NCBI GenBank assembly: GCA_027687465.1
Contig: JAQCQR010000012.1
Span: forward strand, 5,209 to 69,208
Direction: 5' to 3'
DNA: 64,000 nucleotides
DNA from: Coriobacteriaceae bacterium AF08-21
GTDB lineage: Bacteria; Actinomycetota; Coriobacteriia; Coriobacteriales; Coriobacteriaceae
The translations under genes and the position numbers were made by a program. The notes below the pieces were generated by a model. That model was not told the DNA's origin and did no database searches. It was given only the letters and a program-made list of their open reading frames with translations. Below are positions 8,233-17,787 of this stretch, in pieces. How positions within the stretch are numbered: position 1 is the stretch's first letter; the number at the start of each line of letters is the position of its first letter.

Positions 8233-9387
8233 CTACTCGTGGGTATGGCCTACGTAGTCTTCGTCGATCGTGATTTTGGCGACCGACTTGGGGTATTCCG
8301 ATTCGACCCGTTGTGCCAGCGCGTGCTTTAAGTCTTCGGCACTCATCTGCAGATCCGAGGGTCGCACGCAGTCAAAAATCACGTTGGTGTGCGTGGGACC
8401 CGGCACACAGCGCAGATCGTGAATTGTAAGACGGCTATCGATCTGTTGAGCCATGGCGTTGATGCGCAAACGCATGCTTGCCAGCTTGGGGTCATCGGTC
8501 ACGATGGGATCGTAATGGAGCGTGACGATCATGCCGTCCTCGTCCCTAAACGACTGCTCGATGTTATCGAGCGTGTCGTGACTTTCCAGCGGGCTAGCCT
8601 CGGCCGCCATCTCGGCGTGCGCACTTGCAAACTTCCTGCCCGGACCGTAATCGTGAACCATCAGGTCATGAACGCCCAAAACGCCGGGATAGCTCATGAT
8701 CTTGTCTCGGATGTGCTTGACCAGCTTAGGATCGGGCGCCTGACCCAAAAGCGGGCTCACGGTATCCTGGATAAGCTCAAAACCGTTCCAGCCAATATAG
8801 GCGCCAACGGCAAGACCGACCCATGCGTCAAGATTGATGTGCGTCACCTGGGAAACAATTGCGCACGCCAGCACAGCACCCGTAGCAAGAACATCGTTCT
8901 TGGAATCCTGCGCGGTCGCATGCAGTGTCTCGGACTCAATGCGATCGCCGAGCTTTTGGTTGAGGGCCGCCATCCAGAGCTTTACGACCATCGAAAGCAC
9001 TAGAACTGCCACCAGGGCAAGCGAGAACTCGACAGGTTCGGGGTGGATGACGCGCTCAACCGAGGACTTCACCAGTTCAACGCCAATCAGCAGCACGAGC
9101 GCCGCCACGACCAATCCCGAGAGATACTCGTAGCGACCGTGGCCGTAAGGATGCTCGGGGTCGGCCGGCTTGCTCGCCAGCTTAAAGCCCAGCACGCTCA
9201 CGATATTCGAGCTGGCATCGGACAGGTTGTTCATGGCATCCGCCACAATCGAAACCGATCCCGAAACCACACCAATTGCACCCTTTGCAGCACAAAGCGC
9301 CACATTGGCGACAATACACACCATGCCCGCTAACGTGCCCACACGCGCACGATCGCCCTGCGCGCGCTTAACAATCCACTCGACCAT
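8233..9387 (-). CDS. Cation diffusion facilitator exporter, probably manganese-type
   Basis: Inner-membrane metal/proton antiporter, 384 aa, with six predicted membrane segments and a long cytoplasmic C-terminal domain of about 170 residues. The metal site in TM2 reads NNLSD and in TM5 reads DSKND. This N-xxx-D / D-xxx-D set matches the Mn exporter MntE of streptococci rather than the HxxxD zinc type, so Mn2+ is my inferred substrate. The ATG at 9387 is preferred over 9393 because GGGGGCGG is well spaced from it. C-terminal residues are His-rich (YVGHTHE). Confidence 0.85.
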   Translation of the reverse strand: MVEWIVKRAQGDRARVGTLAGMVCIVANVALCAAKGAIGVVSGSVSIVADAMNNLSDASSNIVSVLGFKLASKPADPEHPYGHGRYEYLSGLVVAALVLLIGVELVKSSVERVIHPEPVEFSLALVAVLVLSMVVKLWMAALNQKLGDRIESETLHATAQDSKNDVLATGAVLACAIVSQVTHINLDAWVGLAVGAYIGWNGFELIQDTVSPLLGQAPDPKLVKHIRDKIMSYPGVLGVHDLMVHDYGPGRKFASAHAEMAAEASPLESHDTLDNIEQSFRDEDGMIVTLHYDPIVTDDPKLASMRLRINAMAQQIDSRLTIHDLRCVPGPTHTNVIFDCVRPSDLQMSAEDLKHALAQRVESEYPKSVAKITIDEDYVGHTHE

Positions 9388-9461
9388 CTGCATCCGCCCC
9401 CACGGTACTACTTATATATCTATTGCTTGACCGGATTGTAGTGTAGCCACTTTGTCCCCCA

Positions 9462-9499
9462 GATACAAAAAGGCCGCAGCCCACACGGGCCGCGGCCTT
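9462..9499 (-). terminator. Intrinsic terminator after the PTS EIIC gene
   Basis: AAGGCCGC and GCGGCCTT form the stem; on the minus strand it is followed by TTTTTGTATC. It ends the long fatty-acid/PTS transcription unit before the CDF gene. Confidence 0.8.
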
Positions 9500-9537
9500 G
9501 GAACACGACAAAGGGATCGTCCTTTTGTCGCACAGGT

Positions 9538-10776
9538 TTATGCGCTTACTTCAGCAGCGCTCGCCACTGTTTCGGGCGAATCGGCTCCGTCCCCCGTCGC
9601 CTGCCCCTTCGCCGGCACCACGCCAAAGCAGTAGCTCAGCGCCGCAGACACCGCAAATGCCACACCGCCGGCAGCGCAGCACCACAGCAGGTTCGAGATG
9701 CCGCCCGTGGCAAAGCCAATGACCATGAGGACGTTCGTCATGCCGATGGTATAGGCCGTAACGTGGCCCACGGCTGCAACAAGGCCTCCGACGGCGCCGC
9801 CAATGGCCATACACGTCAGGCACCTGCCATATTTAAAGCCGCAACCGTACAGCGCCGGCTCGCTCACGCCGCCCAGAACACCCGAGATTGAGTAGCCCAG
9901 CATGAGCGCCTTCTCGTCCTTATCCGCAACGCGGAGCGACGCGCCAAAGGGCATGCCCCAAACGGCGAACGTCGCCATCGTCGCAGCGATCAGAATGCAC
10001 GAATCCGTTCCCACGCTCATAAACTGCGCGTAGGCAAGCGATAGGACAACGTTGCTGACGCCCGCGATCTTTAGGAACTCCCAACCCGCGGCAAGCCCCA
10101 TGAGCGTGAGCAGCGACACGATGCCACCGGAATTGCCAAGCATAAACATAAGCTGGCCCAGCAACATTCCCAGATAGCTGCCCGCCGGCGCCGTGATACA
10201 CAGGGATACCGGAACCATGACGAGCATGGTTGCAAACGGAACGAACGAAAACGCCACGGCCTGGGGGATAACGCGCTGAAAGAAACGCTCCACCTGCCAT
10301 AGCACGGGCACCGAGATGAGAACCGGAATAACAGTCGTCGTGTAATCGTTGACCGGCGCGGGAAGCAGACCGTACACGGAAGTCATCGACGCCCCCGTCG
10401 TCGATGCGGTATCGACGAGCTTAAGCAGATCGGGCGCAATCAATACGCCGCCCAGCATCATGCCCAGCTGCTCCGAACAACCGAGCTGGCGGGCGGCCGC
10501 CCAACCAAGATAAATGGGCAAAAAGTAGTAGCCGGCGTTATAGAGCCAACTGTAGAACAGGCGATAGATTTCGGAATCGGCAGACCACAGGCCCAGCATG
10601 CCTTCGCCCATAATGACGGCGACGGTGCGGAACAAAGCCGCGCAGACAATAAACGGCAGCGCCGACATCATGCTTTTGGACAGATAGTCCACCACGGCCA
10701 TGGCGTTTGATGAGACCGTCGTTGTAAACGAGGTGTTAGAAACTTGTGACACAGGAACCCTTTCCCAATGCGACAT
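9538..10776 (-). CDS. PTS EIIC domain protein, glucose/beta-glucoside family
   Basis: Membrane permease domain of a sugar phosphotransferase system, 412 aa, with about ten hydrophobic segments. The family signature is GGVSEPALYGCGFKYGRC (GxxEPxxxG type). There is no EIIB (CxxC/Cys) or EIIA domain in the protein or next to it; the only EIIA in the window is at 55016. The frame is open to 10950, but ATG 10776 follows the accDA stop by 16 bp. Co-transcription with the fatty-acid operon is suggested by this spacing. A weak ribosome site (AAAGAAAC) precedes the start. The sugar is unknown. Confidence 0.75.
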   Translation of the reverse strand: MSHWERVPVSQVSNTSFTTTVSSNAMAVVDYLSKSMMSALPFIVCAALFRTVAVIMGEGMLGLWSADSEIYRLFYSWLYNAGYYFLPIYLGWAAARQLGCSEQLGMMLGGVLIAPDLLKLVDTASTTGASMTSVYGLLPAPVNDYTTTVIPVLISVPVLWQVERFFQRVIPQAVAFSFVPFATMLVMVPVSLCITAPAGSYLGMLLGQLMFMLGNSGGIVSLLTLMGLAAGWEFLKIAGVSNVVLSLAYAQFMSVGTDSCILIAATMATFAVWGMPFGASLRVADKDEKALMLGYSISGVLGGVSEPALYGCGFKYGRCLTCMAIGGAVGGLVAAVGHVTAYTIGMTNVLMVIGFATGGISNLLWCCAAGGVAFAVSAALSYCFGVVPAKGQATGDGADSPETVASAAEVSA

Positions 10777-10792
10777 GCGGACTGTTTCTTTG

Positions 10793-12517
10793 TCACATCG
10801 TGCGGTACTGACCGATTGCGCGGTACTTTTCGTAGCGGAGGTTTGTGAGGGTCGCGTCGTCGAGCCGCCCAAGCGTATCGAAGGCATCAAATGCCGAGGA
10901 CATGACGGCGCCGGCGATCTCCTCATGCGACAGGCCCCTATCGTCGACAATGCCGTCGATGATGCCGAGCGCCAACAGATCGGGGGCCGTGAGCTTCAGC
11001 GCCTCGGCGGCCTCATTCGCGCGCTCGGTATCCTTCCACAGGATCGACGCACAGGCCTCGGGGCTCACGACCGAATAGGCCGAACTCGAGAGCATCAGGA
11101 TGCGGTCGGCCACGGACAGCGCTAGCGCGCCACCAGAGCCGCCCTCGCCTGTCACCACCGAGACAATCGGCGTCTTAAGGCCGCTCATCTCCATGAGATT
11201 CTGGGCAATTGCCTCGCCCTGGCCGCGCTCCTCGGCACCGATGCCGCAAAACGCGCCTGAAGTATCGACCAGGCACAGAACCGGCCGACCAAACTTTTCG
11301 GCCTGGCGCATAAGGCGACGCGCTTTGCGGTAGCCCTCGGGATGCGCCATGCCAAAGTTGCGGCGCATGCGCTCTTTGGTCGTGGTGCCGCGCTCGATGG
11401 CGATGACCGTTACGGGACGTCCGTCTTTCCAGCCAATGCCAGCCACCACAGCGGCGTCGTCGCCAAAGTAACGGTCGCCATGCAGCTCCACAAATCCGTC
11501 CAAGCCCAGCGAGATTATCTCACCCGCCGTGGCACGATCTGCCGAGCGGGTCTGTTTGACAATCTCGAGCGCGGTTTTTGGTGCCGCCGAGCGCTTAAAC
11601 AAGTGTCCCAGCTTTTTGCCGCGGCGACCCACATGCACAATCTCGTGCGGTGCCCCCAGGCTGGGCGCGCGCCCTTCGTGCAGCGCCAGCAGCTCGCCTA
11701 CCGTGAGCGCAATCTCGCCACGCGGAACAACGGCATCGCAAAAGCCGTGCTCCAGCAAAAACTCGGAGCGCTGGAATCCCTTGGGCAGACGCTTGTGCAT
11801 GTTCTGCTCGATCACGCGCGGGCCGGCAAATGCCGTCAGGGCATCGGGCTCGGCCAGGATAATGTCACCCTCCATGGCAAAGCTCGCGGTTACACCTCCG
11901 GTCGTGGGGTCGGTGAGCACCGTAATATACAGGCCGCCCGCCTCGCTGTGGCGCCTAACCGCCGCAGAAATCTTGGCCATCTGCATAAGCGAGGTCACGC
12001 CCTCTTGCATGCGCGCACCGCCCGAAACGGTAAAGCCGACAACTGGCAATCCCAGCTCGGTCGCATGCTCAAATGTGCGACAGATCTTCTCGCCCACCAC
12101 GGAGCCCATCGAGCCCATCATAAAGTTGGCGTCCATAAAGAAGAGCGCCGTATCGCAACCGCAGATTTTTCCCTTGCCGCACACAACGGCATCGCGCTCG
12201 CCCGAACGCTCGCTCACGCTCTTGAGCTTGTCGGCATAGCCGGGAAACGAGAGGAAGTCCTCCGACGCCAGATTGGCATCCCATTCCTCAAACGTGCCCT
12301 CGTCGACCGTCATGCGCATGCGCGCGCGACCGCTCACGCGAAAGTGTTTGCCGCAACGAGGGCAGACCTCGAGGTTGTCGTGTAGGCTTGCCTCATCGAT
12401 CACACGGCGGCACTCCGGGCACTTGATAAACACGTGGCGCGCGGGAAACTCGGCGCACGACTCGGTTATCGGCCCCTCAAGGACATTGACCGTCTTCGCT
12501 TTTCTATTCATCAGCAT
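10793..12517 (-). CDS. accDA: Acetyl-CoA carboxylase carboxyltransferase, fused beta and alpha subunits
   Basis: Transfers CO2 from carboxybiotin to acetyl-CoA, giving malonyl-CoA. One 574-aa chain holds the AccD half first: zinc finger CPEC and CPRC near residues 33-56, then the crotonase-like core with SGGARMQEGV. The AccA half follows from about residue 310 (AGEIISLGLDGFVELHGDRY, then GEGGSGGALAL). In E. coli these are separate proteins. The start overlaps the accC stop by 14 bp. It works with AccB and AccC encoded just upstream. Confidence 0.95.
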   Translation of the reverse strand: MLMNRKAKTVNVLEGPITESCAEFPARHVFIKCPECRRVIDEASLHDNLEVCPRCGKHFRVSGRARMRMTVDEGTFEEWDANLASEDFLSFPGYADKLKSVSERSGERDAVVCGKGKICGCDTALFFMDANFMMGSMGSVVGEKICRTFEHATELGLPVVGFTVSGGARMQEGVTSLMQMAKISAAVRRHSEAGGLYITVLTDPTTGGVTASFAMEGDIILAEPDALTAFAGPRVIEQNMHKRLPKGFQRSEFLLEHGFCDAVVPRGEIALTVGELLALHEGRAPSLGAPHEIVHVGRRGKKLGHLFKRSAAPKTALEIVKQTRSADRATAGEIISLGLDGFVELHGDRYFGDDAAVVAGIGWKDGRPVTVIAIERGTTTKERMRRNFGMAHPEGYRKARRLMRQAEKFGRPVLCLVDTSGAFCGIGAEERGQGEAIAQNLMEMSGLKTPIVSVVTGEGGSGGALALSVADRILMLSSSAYSVVSPEACASILWKDTERANEAAEALKLTAPDLLALGIIDGIVDDRGLSHEEIAGAVMSSAFDAFDTLGRLDDATLTNLRYEKYRAIGQYRTM

Positions 12518-13847
12518 AGAGATGCCCCATCAGATCGGTGTGATACATGCCCGACAAGAACTCATCGTTTGCCAGCACGTCAAGCTGAAGCTCGCTGTTT
12601 TCGCTCACGCCCTCAATCACGAGCTCGCCCAGGGCCGAACGCATCTTGCGAATGGCTCCGTCGCGCGTGGGCGCGCACACGATGAGCTTGCCGAGCATGG
12701 AGTCGTAGTACGGCGGAACGTTCGCGCCGGTAAACATGGCCGAATCCCAGCGCACGCGCGGACCACCCGGTACACGCAACGCAGTGACCGTTCCGCATGA
12801 CGGCAGAAAGTCCGGCGTTTCGGCATTGATGCGGCACTCCATGGCGTGGTTGCGGACCGGCATGTCCTCCTGCTCAAAGGGCAGAGGCTGGCCGGCCGCC
12901 ACGCGCAGCTGCCACTTGACCAAGTCGGTATCGGTCACAAACTCCGTAACCGGATGCTCCACCTGCAAGCGCGTGTTCATTTCCATAAAGTAGAAATTGC
13001 CGTCGTCCGAATACAGGAACTCGATGGTACCGGCCCCTTCGTAGCCGACGGCACGAGCCAGGTCGCGCGCTGCCTTGTGCATGCGAGCACGAATGTCGTC
13101 GTGTCCGTCGAGGCACGGCGCGGGGCTCTCCTCGATCAGCTTTTGGTTGCGACGCTGAACCGAGCACTCGCGCTCGCCGAGCGAAAACACATGGCCCTGC
13201 TTATCGGCCATGATCTGCACCTCAACGTGGTGCGCCGGCGCGACGAACTTCTCCATGTAGCACTCGCCGTCGCCAAAGACGGCCTCGCCCTCGGCACGCG
13301 CCTCGATGAACGCCTTTGCCGCATCTTCCACGCGCTCGACCTTGCGAATGCCGCGACCGCCACCGCCTGCACGCGCCTTAATAAGCACGGGGCAGCCAAT
13401 GCGCTCGGCCTCGGCCGTTGCCTCCTCGGGGCTTTTGAGCAAATCGCAGCCCGGCACGATGGGCACGCCCGCCGCGGCAGCCGTTCGACGTGCGGCGTCC
13501 TTGTCGCCCATGCTGTCGATGACCTCGGCCGAGGGACCGACAAACGCCAGACCGTACTTGTCGCAGTCGCGCACGAAGCTCGCCTTCTCGGAAAAGAAAC
13601 CGTAGCCGGGATGGATCGCCTTAGCTCCCGACTTTACGGCACAGGTGAGCACGGCATCGTCGTTGAGGTAGCTCTCGGCAAGACGCGGGCCGCCGATGCA
13701 ATACGCCTCGTCGGCAAGCTGCACGTGCAGCGCGTCCGCATCGGCCGTGGAGTAGACGGCGACGGTCTTGATGCCCATATCGCGGCACGCGCGGATAACA
13801 CGGACCGCGACCTCGCCGCGGTTGGCGATGAGCACTTTGTCGAACAT
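12504..13847 (-). CDS. accC: Biotin carboxylase subunit of acetyl-CoA carboxylase
   Basis: ATP-grasp enzyme that carboxylates biotin on AccB, 447 aa, the usual size. It begins MFDKVLIANRGEVAVRVIRA at ATG 13847; the frame extends 37 codons upstream without homology. Other signatures are HPGYGFFSEKASF, the glycine-rich lid KARAGGGGRGIRKV and EMNTRLQVEHPVTE with its catalytic residues. A GGAAGG ribosome site precedes the start. It overlaps accDA. Confidence 0.97.
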   Translation of the reverse strand: MFDKVLIANRGEVAVRVIRACRDMGIKTVAVYSTADADALHVQLADEAYCIGGPRLAESYLNDDAVLTCAVKSGAKAIHPGYGFFSEKASFVRDCDKYGLAFVGPSAEVIDSMGDKDAARRTAAAAGVPIVPGCDLLKSPEEATAEAERIGCPVLIKARAGGGGRGIRKVERVEDAAKAFIEARAEGEAVFGDGECYMEKFVAPAHHVEVQIMADKQGHVFSLGERECSVQRRNQKLIEESPAPCLDGHDDIRARMHKAARDLARAVGYEGAGTIEFLYSDDGNFYFMEMNTRLQVEHPVTEFVTDTDLVKWQLRVAAGQPLPFEQEDMPVRNHAMECRINAETPDFLPSCGTVTALRVPGGPRVRWDSAMFTGANVPPYYDSMLGKLIVCAPTRDGAIRKMRSALGELVIEGVSENSELQLDVLANDEFLSGMYHTDLMGHLYADE

Positions 13848-13857
13848 GGAGCCTTCC

Positions 13858-14280
13858 TTAACTTTCGTGCACGAGTGCAAAGGACATATCGGCGCGGCAA
13901 CACACCTCGCCGTTGACGCTCGCGGTGCCCGTCGCAAACCGGAACGGCCCGCGTGCACGCGTGATAGAGCACACTAGGTCCACCGTGTCGCCCGGGCGTA
14001 CCGGACGCTTAAAGCGCACCTTGTCCAGACTCGTGTAGAACGGCGTCGCGCCGCGCGCCTCCTCATCGCCCATCAGCAGCACGCAGCAGTTCTGGGCGAG
14101 CATCTCGCACTGAATCACGCCGGGGACGACCGGGTTTCCCGGAAAATGCCCCTGCAAAAAGAACTCGTCGCCCGTAATCGTGATCTTGCCGTGGGCCTCG
14201 TCGCCCACCAGCTCGGCTTCGTCGAGCAAAAGCATCGGCTCGCGATGCGGCAACAGTTCTTTAAGCTCTTCTTTGTTCAT
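13858..14280 (-). CDS. fabZ: 3-hydroxyacyl-ACP dehydratase
   Basis: Removes water from 3-hydroxyacyl-ACP in each elongation cycle, 140 aa, hot-dog fold. The catalytic His is in QGHFPGNPVVPGV and the catalytic Glu in IQCEMLAQ. Start: ATG 14280 with AGGTG upstream; an in-frame GTG at 14289 would add three residues. It is placed between accB and accC. No fabA-type isomerase gene is visible. Confidence 0.95.
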   Translation of the reverse strand: MNKEELKELLPHREPMLLLDEAELVGDEAHGKITITGDEFFLQGHFPGNPVVPGVIQCEMLAQNCCVLLMGDEEARGATPFYTSLDKVRFKRPVRPGDTVDLVCSITRARGPFRFATGTASVNGEVCCRADMSFALVHES

Positions 14281-14289
14281 GGATATCAC

Positions 14290-14766
14290 CTATCCGATCC
14301 TCATGAGGCAGCTGTCAAACTCCACGAGGTCGCCGTCGGCCACGCAGATCTCGAGCACCTCGCCATCCGCCTCTGCCGTTACCTCGTTGAGAACCTTCAT
14401 GGCCTCGATGATGCAGAGGGTCTCGCCGGCCTTGACCTTAGAGCCCACGTGCACAAACGGCTCGTCGCCCGGCGCCGGGGCAGCATAGAAAACGCCGACC
14501 ATGGGAGCGGTCACCTCGGTGCCCTTGGGCTCCGGTGCGGCGGCAGGTGTCTGCGCGGCGGGCTCCGGTGCGGCGGCAGGCATGGCGACAGGAGCCATCG
14601 CCGGAGCAGTCACGGCACCCGGCATAGGCATGGGCACGGCAACCGGCTGCGCCGCACTCGCGCGCTCGAGTTCGACCGCGGTGCCATCGGGCTCCTCGAC
14701 GCGCACGCGCGTGAGGCCGCGGTCCTCCATAACATCGGCTATCTCGGCAAGTCTTTTGGAATCCAT
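14290..14766 (-). CDS. accB: Biotin carboxyl carrier protein of acetyl-CoA carboxylase
   Basis: Carries the biotin that shuttles CO2 between AccC and AccDA, 158 aa. The C-terminal biotinyl domain has the biotin-accepting Lys in CIIEAMKVLNEV (about residue 123). The middle is a Pro/Ala-rich flexible linker (about residues 38-88) and the N terminus is helical. It is the substrate of BirA encoded at 20147. It is 3 bp from fabF. Confidence 0.96.
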   Translation of the reverse strand: MDSKRLAEIADVMEDRGLTRVRVEEPDGTAVELERASAAQPVAVPMPMPGAVTAPAMAPVAMPAAAPEPAAQTPAAAPEPKGTEVTAPMVGVFYAAPAPGDEPFVHVGSKVKAGETLCIIEAMKVLNEVTAEADGEVLEICVADGDLVEFDSCLMRIG

Positions 14767-14769
14767 GCT

Positions 14770-16017
14770 CTAGCTCCTTGCATATCTACGCAGTGCGATG
14801 GCGGCGTTATGTCCACCAAAGCCCAGGTTGGTCGAAAGCGCCCAGGTAAGGTCGGCGCGAACCGCGCGATTGGGCGTGTAGTCAAGATCGCAGGCGGGAT
14901 CGGGTGTGTGGTAGTTAATGGTCGGCGGCACCACGCCCTGCTCGAGCGCCATGGCACAGGCCATGACCTCAATGGCACCCGTGGCACCGATCATATGGCC
15001 GGTCATCGACTTGGTCGACGAGACATGTGCGGCGCGCGCCGCGTCCTCGCCGAGCGCTCGCTTGATGCCCGCCGTCTCGGACGAATCGTTGAGTTTGGTC
15101 GAGGTGCCGTGAGCGTTGATGTAGAGGCCCTCGGAAGGCTTAACGTCGCCCTCGGCCACCGCCAGCGATATCGCACGGGCAATGCCGGCAGCCTCGGGAT
15201 CGGGGCTCGTGATGTGATAGGCATCATCGGTGTTGCCGTAGCCCACGACCTCGGCATAAATGTGCGCACCGCGCGCCTGCGCATGTTCCATGCTCTCGAG
15301 TACCAGCACGCAGGCGCCCTCGCCCATCACAAAGCCGTCGCGATTCGCATCGAACGGACGACAAGCCGTCGACGGGTCGGGGTTGGTGGTAAGCGCACGA
15401 CAGGATGTAAAGCCCGCAACGGCATCGGGGATGATGGCCGCCTCGGCGCCGCCGGCCAGGATTGCATCGGCATAACCGTGCTTGATGGCGCGGAACGCCT
15501 CGCCCACGGCATGGGCCGAGGTCGCGCACGCGGTCACCACGGGCAGGGTCGGGCCTTTTGCCTTGTGGCGAATCGCGATATTGCCCGAAGCCATATTGGG
15601 GATCATCATCGCAATCATATAGGGCGATGCACGGCGAGGCCCTCGATCGGCGATCGTGTGGACGTTGTCGACAAGTGTCTGCATGCCGCCCACGCCTGAA
15701 CCCACGTAGACGCCCAGGCGCTCGCGATCGATGGCGCCTTCGACATCAAAGCCCGCATCGTGCATTGCCTCGTCCGACGCTGCCAGGGCAAACTGAACGC
15801 AGGGGTCCAGGTGCTTGGCATCGTGCTTACCAAAGTAGTCGTTGCCGTCAAAGCCCTTGACCTCAGCCGCCACCTTAACGGCAAACGCATCGGTATCGAA
15901 GTGCGTGATCGGGCCGATGCCGCACGTGCCGGCGCACATGGCCGCCCAGGTAGCAAGCGCCGTGTTACCGAGCGGCGATACGGCACCGATACCGGTGATT
16001 GCAACTCTCTGTTCCAT
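14770..16017 (-). CDS. fabF: 3-oxoacyl-ACP synthase II
   Basis: Elongating condensing enzyme, 415 aa. The Cys-His-His triad is visible: Cys in VTACATSAHAVGEA (about residue 167), His in NAHGTSTKLND and His in KSMTGHMIGATGA. ATG 16017 follows a GAGGAGA site; an upstream TTG is unlikely. No separate fabB is present, so FabF may be the only elongating synthase encoded here. Confidence 0.96.
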   Translation of the reverse strand: MEQRVAITGIGAVSPLGNTALATWAAMCAGTCGIGPITHFDTDAFAVKVAAEVKGFDGNDYFGKHDAKHLDPCVQFALAASDEAMHDAGFDVEGAIDRERLGVYVGSGVGGMQTLVDNVHTIADRGPRRASPYMIAMMIPNMASGNIAIRHKAKGPTLPVVTACATSAHAVGEAFRAIKHGYADAILAGGAEAAIIPDAVAGFTSCRALTTNPDPSTACRPFDANRDGFVMGEGACVLVLESMEHAQARGAHIYAEVVGYGNTDDAYHITSPDPEAAGIARAISLAVAEGDVKPSEGLYINAHGTSTKLNDSSETAGIKRALGEDAARAAHVSSTKSMTGHMIGATGAIEVMACAMALEQGVVPPTINYHTPDPACDLDYTPNRAVRADLTWALSTNLGFGGHNAAIALRRYARS

Positions 16018-16056
16018 CTTGGTCTCCTCATCCAAGCCGTTGTTCGGCCCTGGTTT

Positions 16057-16830
16057 CTACATCGCCATTCCGCCGTCGACGCGCACAACCTCGCCCGTAA
16101 TGTAGGCAGCCGCATCACTCGCCAAAAAGCGCACCACGCCGGCCACTTCCTCGGGGCGCGCCATACGTCTCAGGGGAATCTGCTCCTCGCACGCCGCACG
16201 CACCTTATCCGATAGCTTTGCCGTCATATCGGTCTCGACAAACCCGGGGGCGACCGCGTTCACTCGTACGCCGCGGGGCGCAAGCTCGCGCGCTACCGCC
16301 TTGGTCAGGCCGATGACGCCCGCCTTGGAGGCGGCGTAGTTGGCCTGCCCGGCATTGCCCATCAGGCCCACAACCGAGCTCATGTTGACGACGCAGCCGC
16401 CGCGCTGACGCATAAAGGTCTTGGTGAGCGCGCGCGTCGTATTGAACGTGCCCTTGAGATTGACATCGAGCACGCGGTCGAAGGCATCGTCACCCATACG
16501 CATGAGCAGGCCGTCGCGTGTGATGCCGGCGTTGTTGACGAGCGCCCAAATGGAGCCGAAGTCGTTGAGGACCGTCTCCACGCATGTGTTGACGGCGGCG
16601 GGGTCGGCCACGTCACATTGATATGCGCGTGCCGTGGCGCCTGACGCCTCGCAGGCTTCGCACGTCTCGCGCGCCGCATCGACGCTGCCGGCATAGACGA
16701 CGGCGATATCGTAGCCATCCTCCGCCAAGCCCACGGCACAAGCGCGACCGATGCCGCGCGAGCCGCCCGTGACCAGCGCCACGCGGCGCGATCCGTCGCG
16801 CTCGAGCGCGCCGTTGTTCAAGTTGCCCAT
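16057..16830 (-). CDS. fabG: 3-oxoacyl-ACP reductase
   Basis: NADPH-dependent reductase of the SDR family, 257 aa. Cofactor motif TGGSRGIGRA is at about residues 21-30, followed by NNAG, the catalytic Ser in NMSSVVG and the YxxxK pair in ANYAASKAGVIG. It lies between fabD and fabF in the operon. Confidence 0.96.
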   Translation of the reverse strand: MGNLNNGALERDGSRRVALVTGGSRGIGRACAVGLAEDGYDIAVVYAGSVDAARETCEACEASGATARAYQCDVADPAAVNTCVETVLNDFGSIWALVNNAGITRDGLLMRMGDDAFDRVLDVNLKGTFNTTRALTKTFMRQRGGCVVNMSSVVGLMGNAGQANYAASKAGVIGLTKAVARELAPRGVRVNAVAPGFVETDMTAKLSDKVRAACEEQIPLRRMARPEEVAGVVRFLASDAAAYITGEVVRVDGGMAM

Positions 16831-16860
16831 GTCATTCCTTTCGGGTTACAGCCCTGTGGG

Positions 16861-17787
16861 CTATGCGAGCTCGTCGGCAATAGCTGCGACCTGTTCGGCC
16901 GTTTCGCACGAATACACACGAACGTCGCTCAGCGTACGCTTGACCAAGCCGGACAGCGTTTTGCCGGGGCCGACCTCAATAAACGTGTCGATGCCTTTAT
17001 CCTGCAGAGCATGCAGCGTGTCGACCCATCGCACGGCATGGCTCACCTGGCTGGCCAGCACCTCCGATGCCGCCTGCGGGTCGGCCGGATAAGGCGCCGC
17101 CGTCATATTTGCCATAACAGGAATGAGCAACGGGGACGGCGCGTGACCGGCCTCAATATATGCAGCAAGGCCACAGGTCGCCTCGGCCATATAGGGGCTA
17201 TGGAATGCACCCGACACCGCGACCTTCATGGCCCGGCCACCAGCCTCTTTTACCAGGACGTCGAGGGTCTGCAATGCATCGGGCGCTCCGGCCACAACCG
17301 TCTGCTGCGGGCTGTTGTAGTTGACCGGCCAGCAGTCCTCGCCGGCCTTTTTTGCCAAGCCCTCGACCTGCGCCGCATCGAGTTTGATGACGGCGCGCAT
17401 GCCGCCGGGGTGACGCTCGGCCGCCGTGGCCATCAATGCCGCGCGCTCACATACGAGCTCAAAACCCGCTCGCGTATCGAATGCCCCCGCAAAGGTGAGT
17501 GCAGCGACCTCGCCCAGCGAGAATCCCGCACAGGCGGCAGACACCACGCCGCGCTCGCGCAGGGCGACGGCGACAGCCAAGTCGTGCACGAACACGCAAG
17601 GCTGCGTGTTCTCGGTCTGCGAGAGCTCCTCTTTCGAGGCGCTCCGGCACTGCTCGCTGGTCCCCGGGCGCACCTCATCGGCGATGGCGAACACCTCGGC
17701 GGCCGCCGGCGATGCTTCGATGAGGTCGACGCCCATCGCGGGATGCTGGGCACCCTGACCGGCAAACAGAAACGCTACGCTACCCAT
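16861..17787 (-). CDS. fabD: Malonyl-CoA:ACP transacylase
   Basis: Loads malonyl units onto AcpP, 308 aa. It begins MGSVAFLFAGQGAQHPAMG. The active-site Ser is in AGFSLGEVAAL, where Phe replaces the His of the common GHSLGE form. The later QVSHAVRWVDTLH and EVGPGKTLSGLV blocks are normal. The start overlaps the 3' end of fabK by 13 bp. Confidence 0.95.
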   Translation of the reverse strand: MGSVAFLFAGQGAQHPAMGVDLIEASPAAAEVFAIADEVRPGTSEQCRSASKEELSQTENTQPCVFVHDLAVAVALRERGVVSAACAGFSLGEVAALTFAGAFDTRAGFELVCERAALMATAAERHPGGMRAVIKLDAAQVEGLAKKAGEDCWPVNYNSPQQTVVAGAPDALQTLDVLVKEAGGRAMKVAVSGAFHSPYMAEATCGLAAYIEAGHAPSPLLIPVMANMTAAPYPADPQAASEVLASQVSHAVRWVDTLHALQDKGIDTFIEVGPGKTLSGLVKRTLSDVRVYSCETAEQVAAIADELA

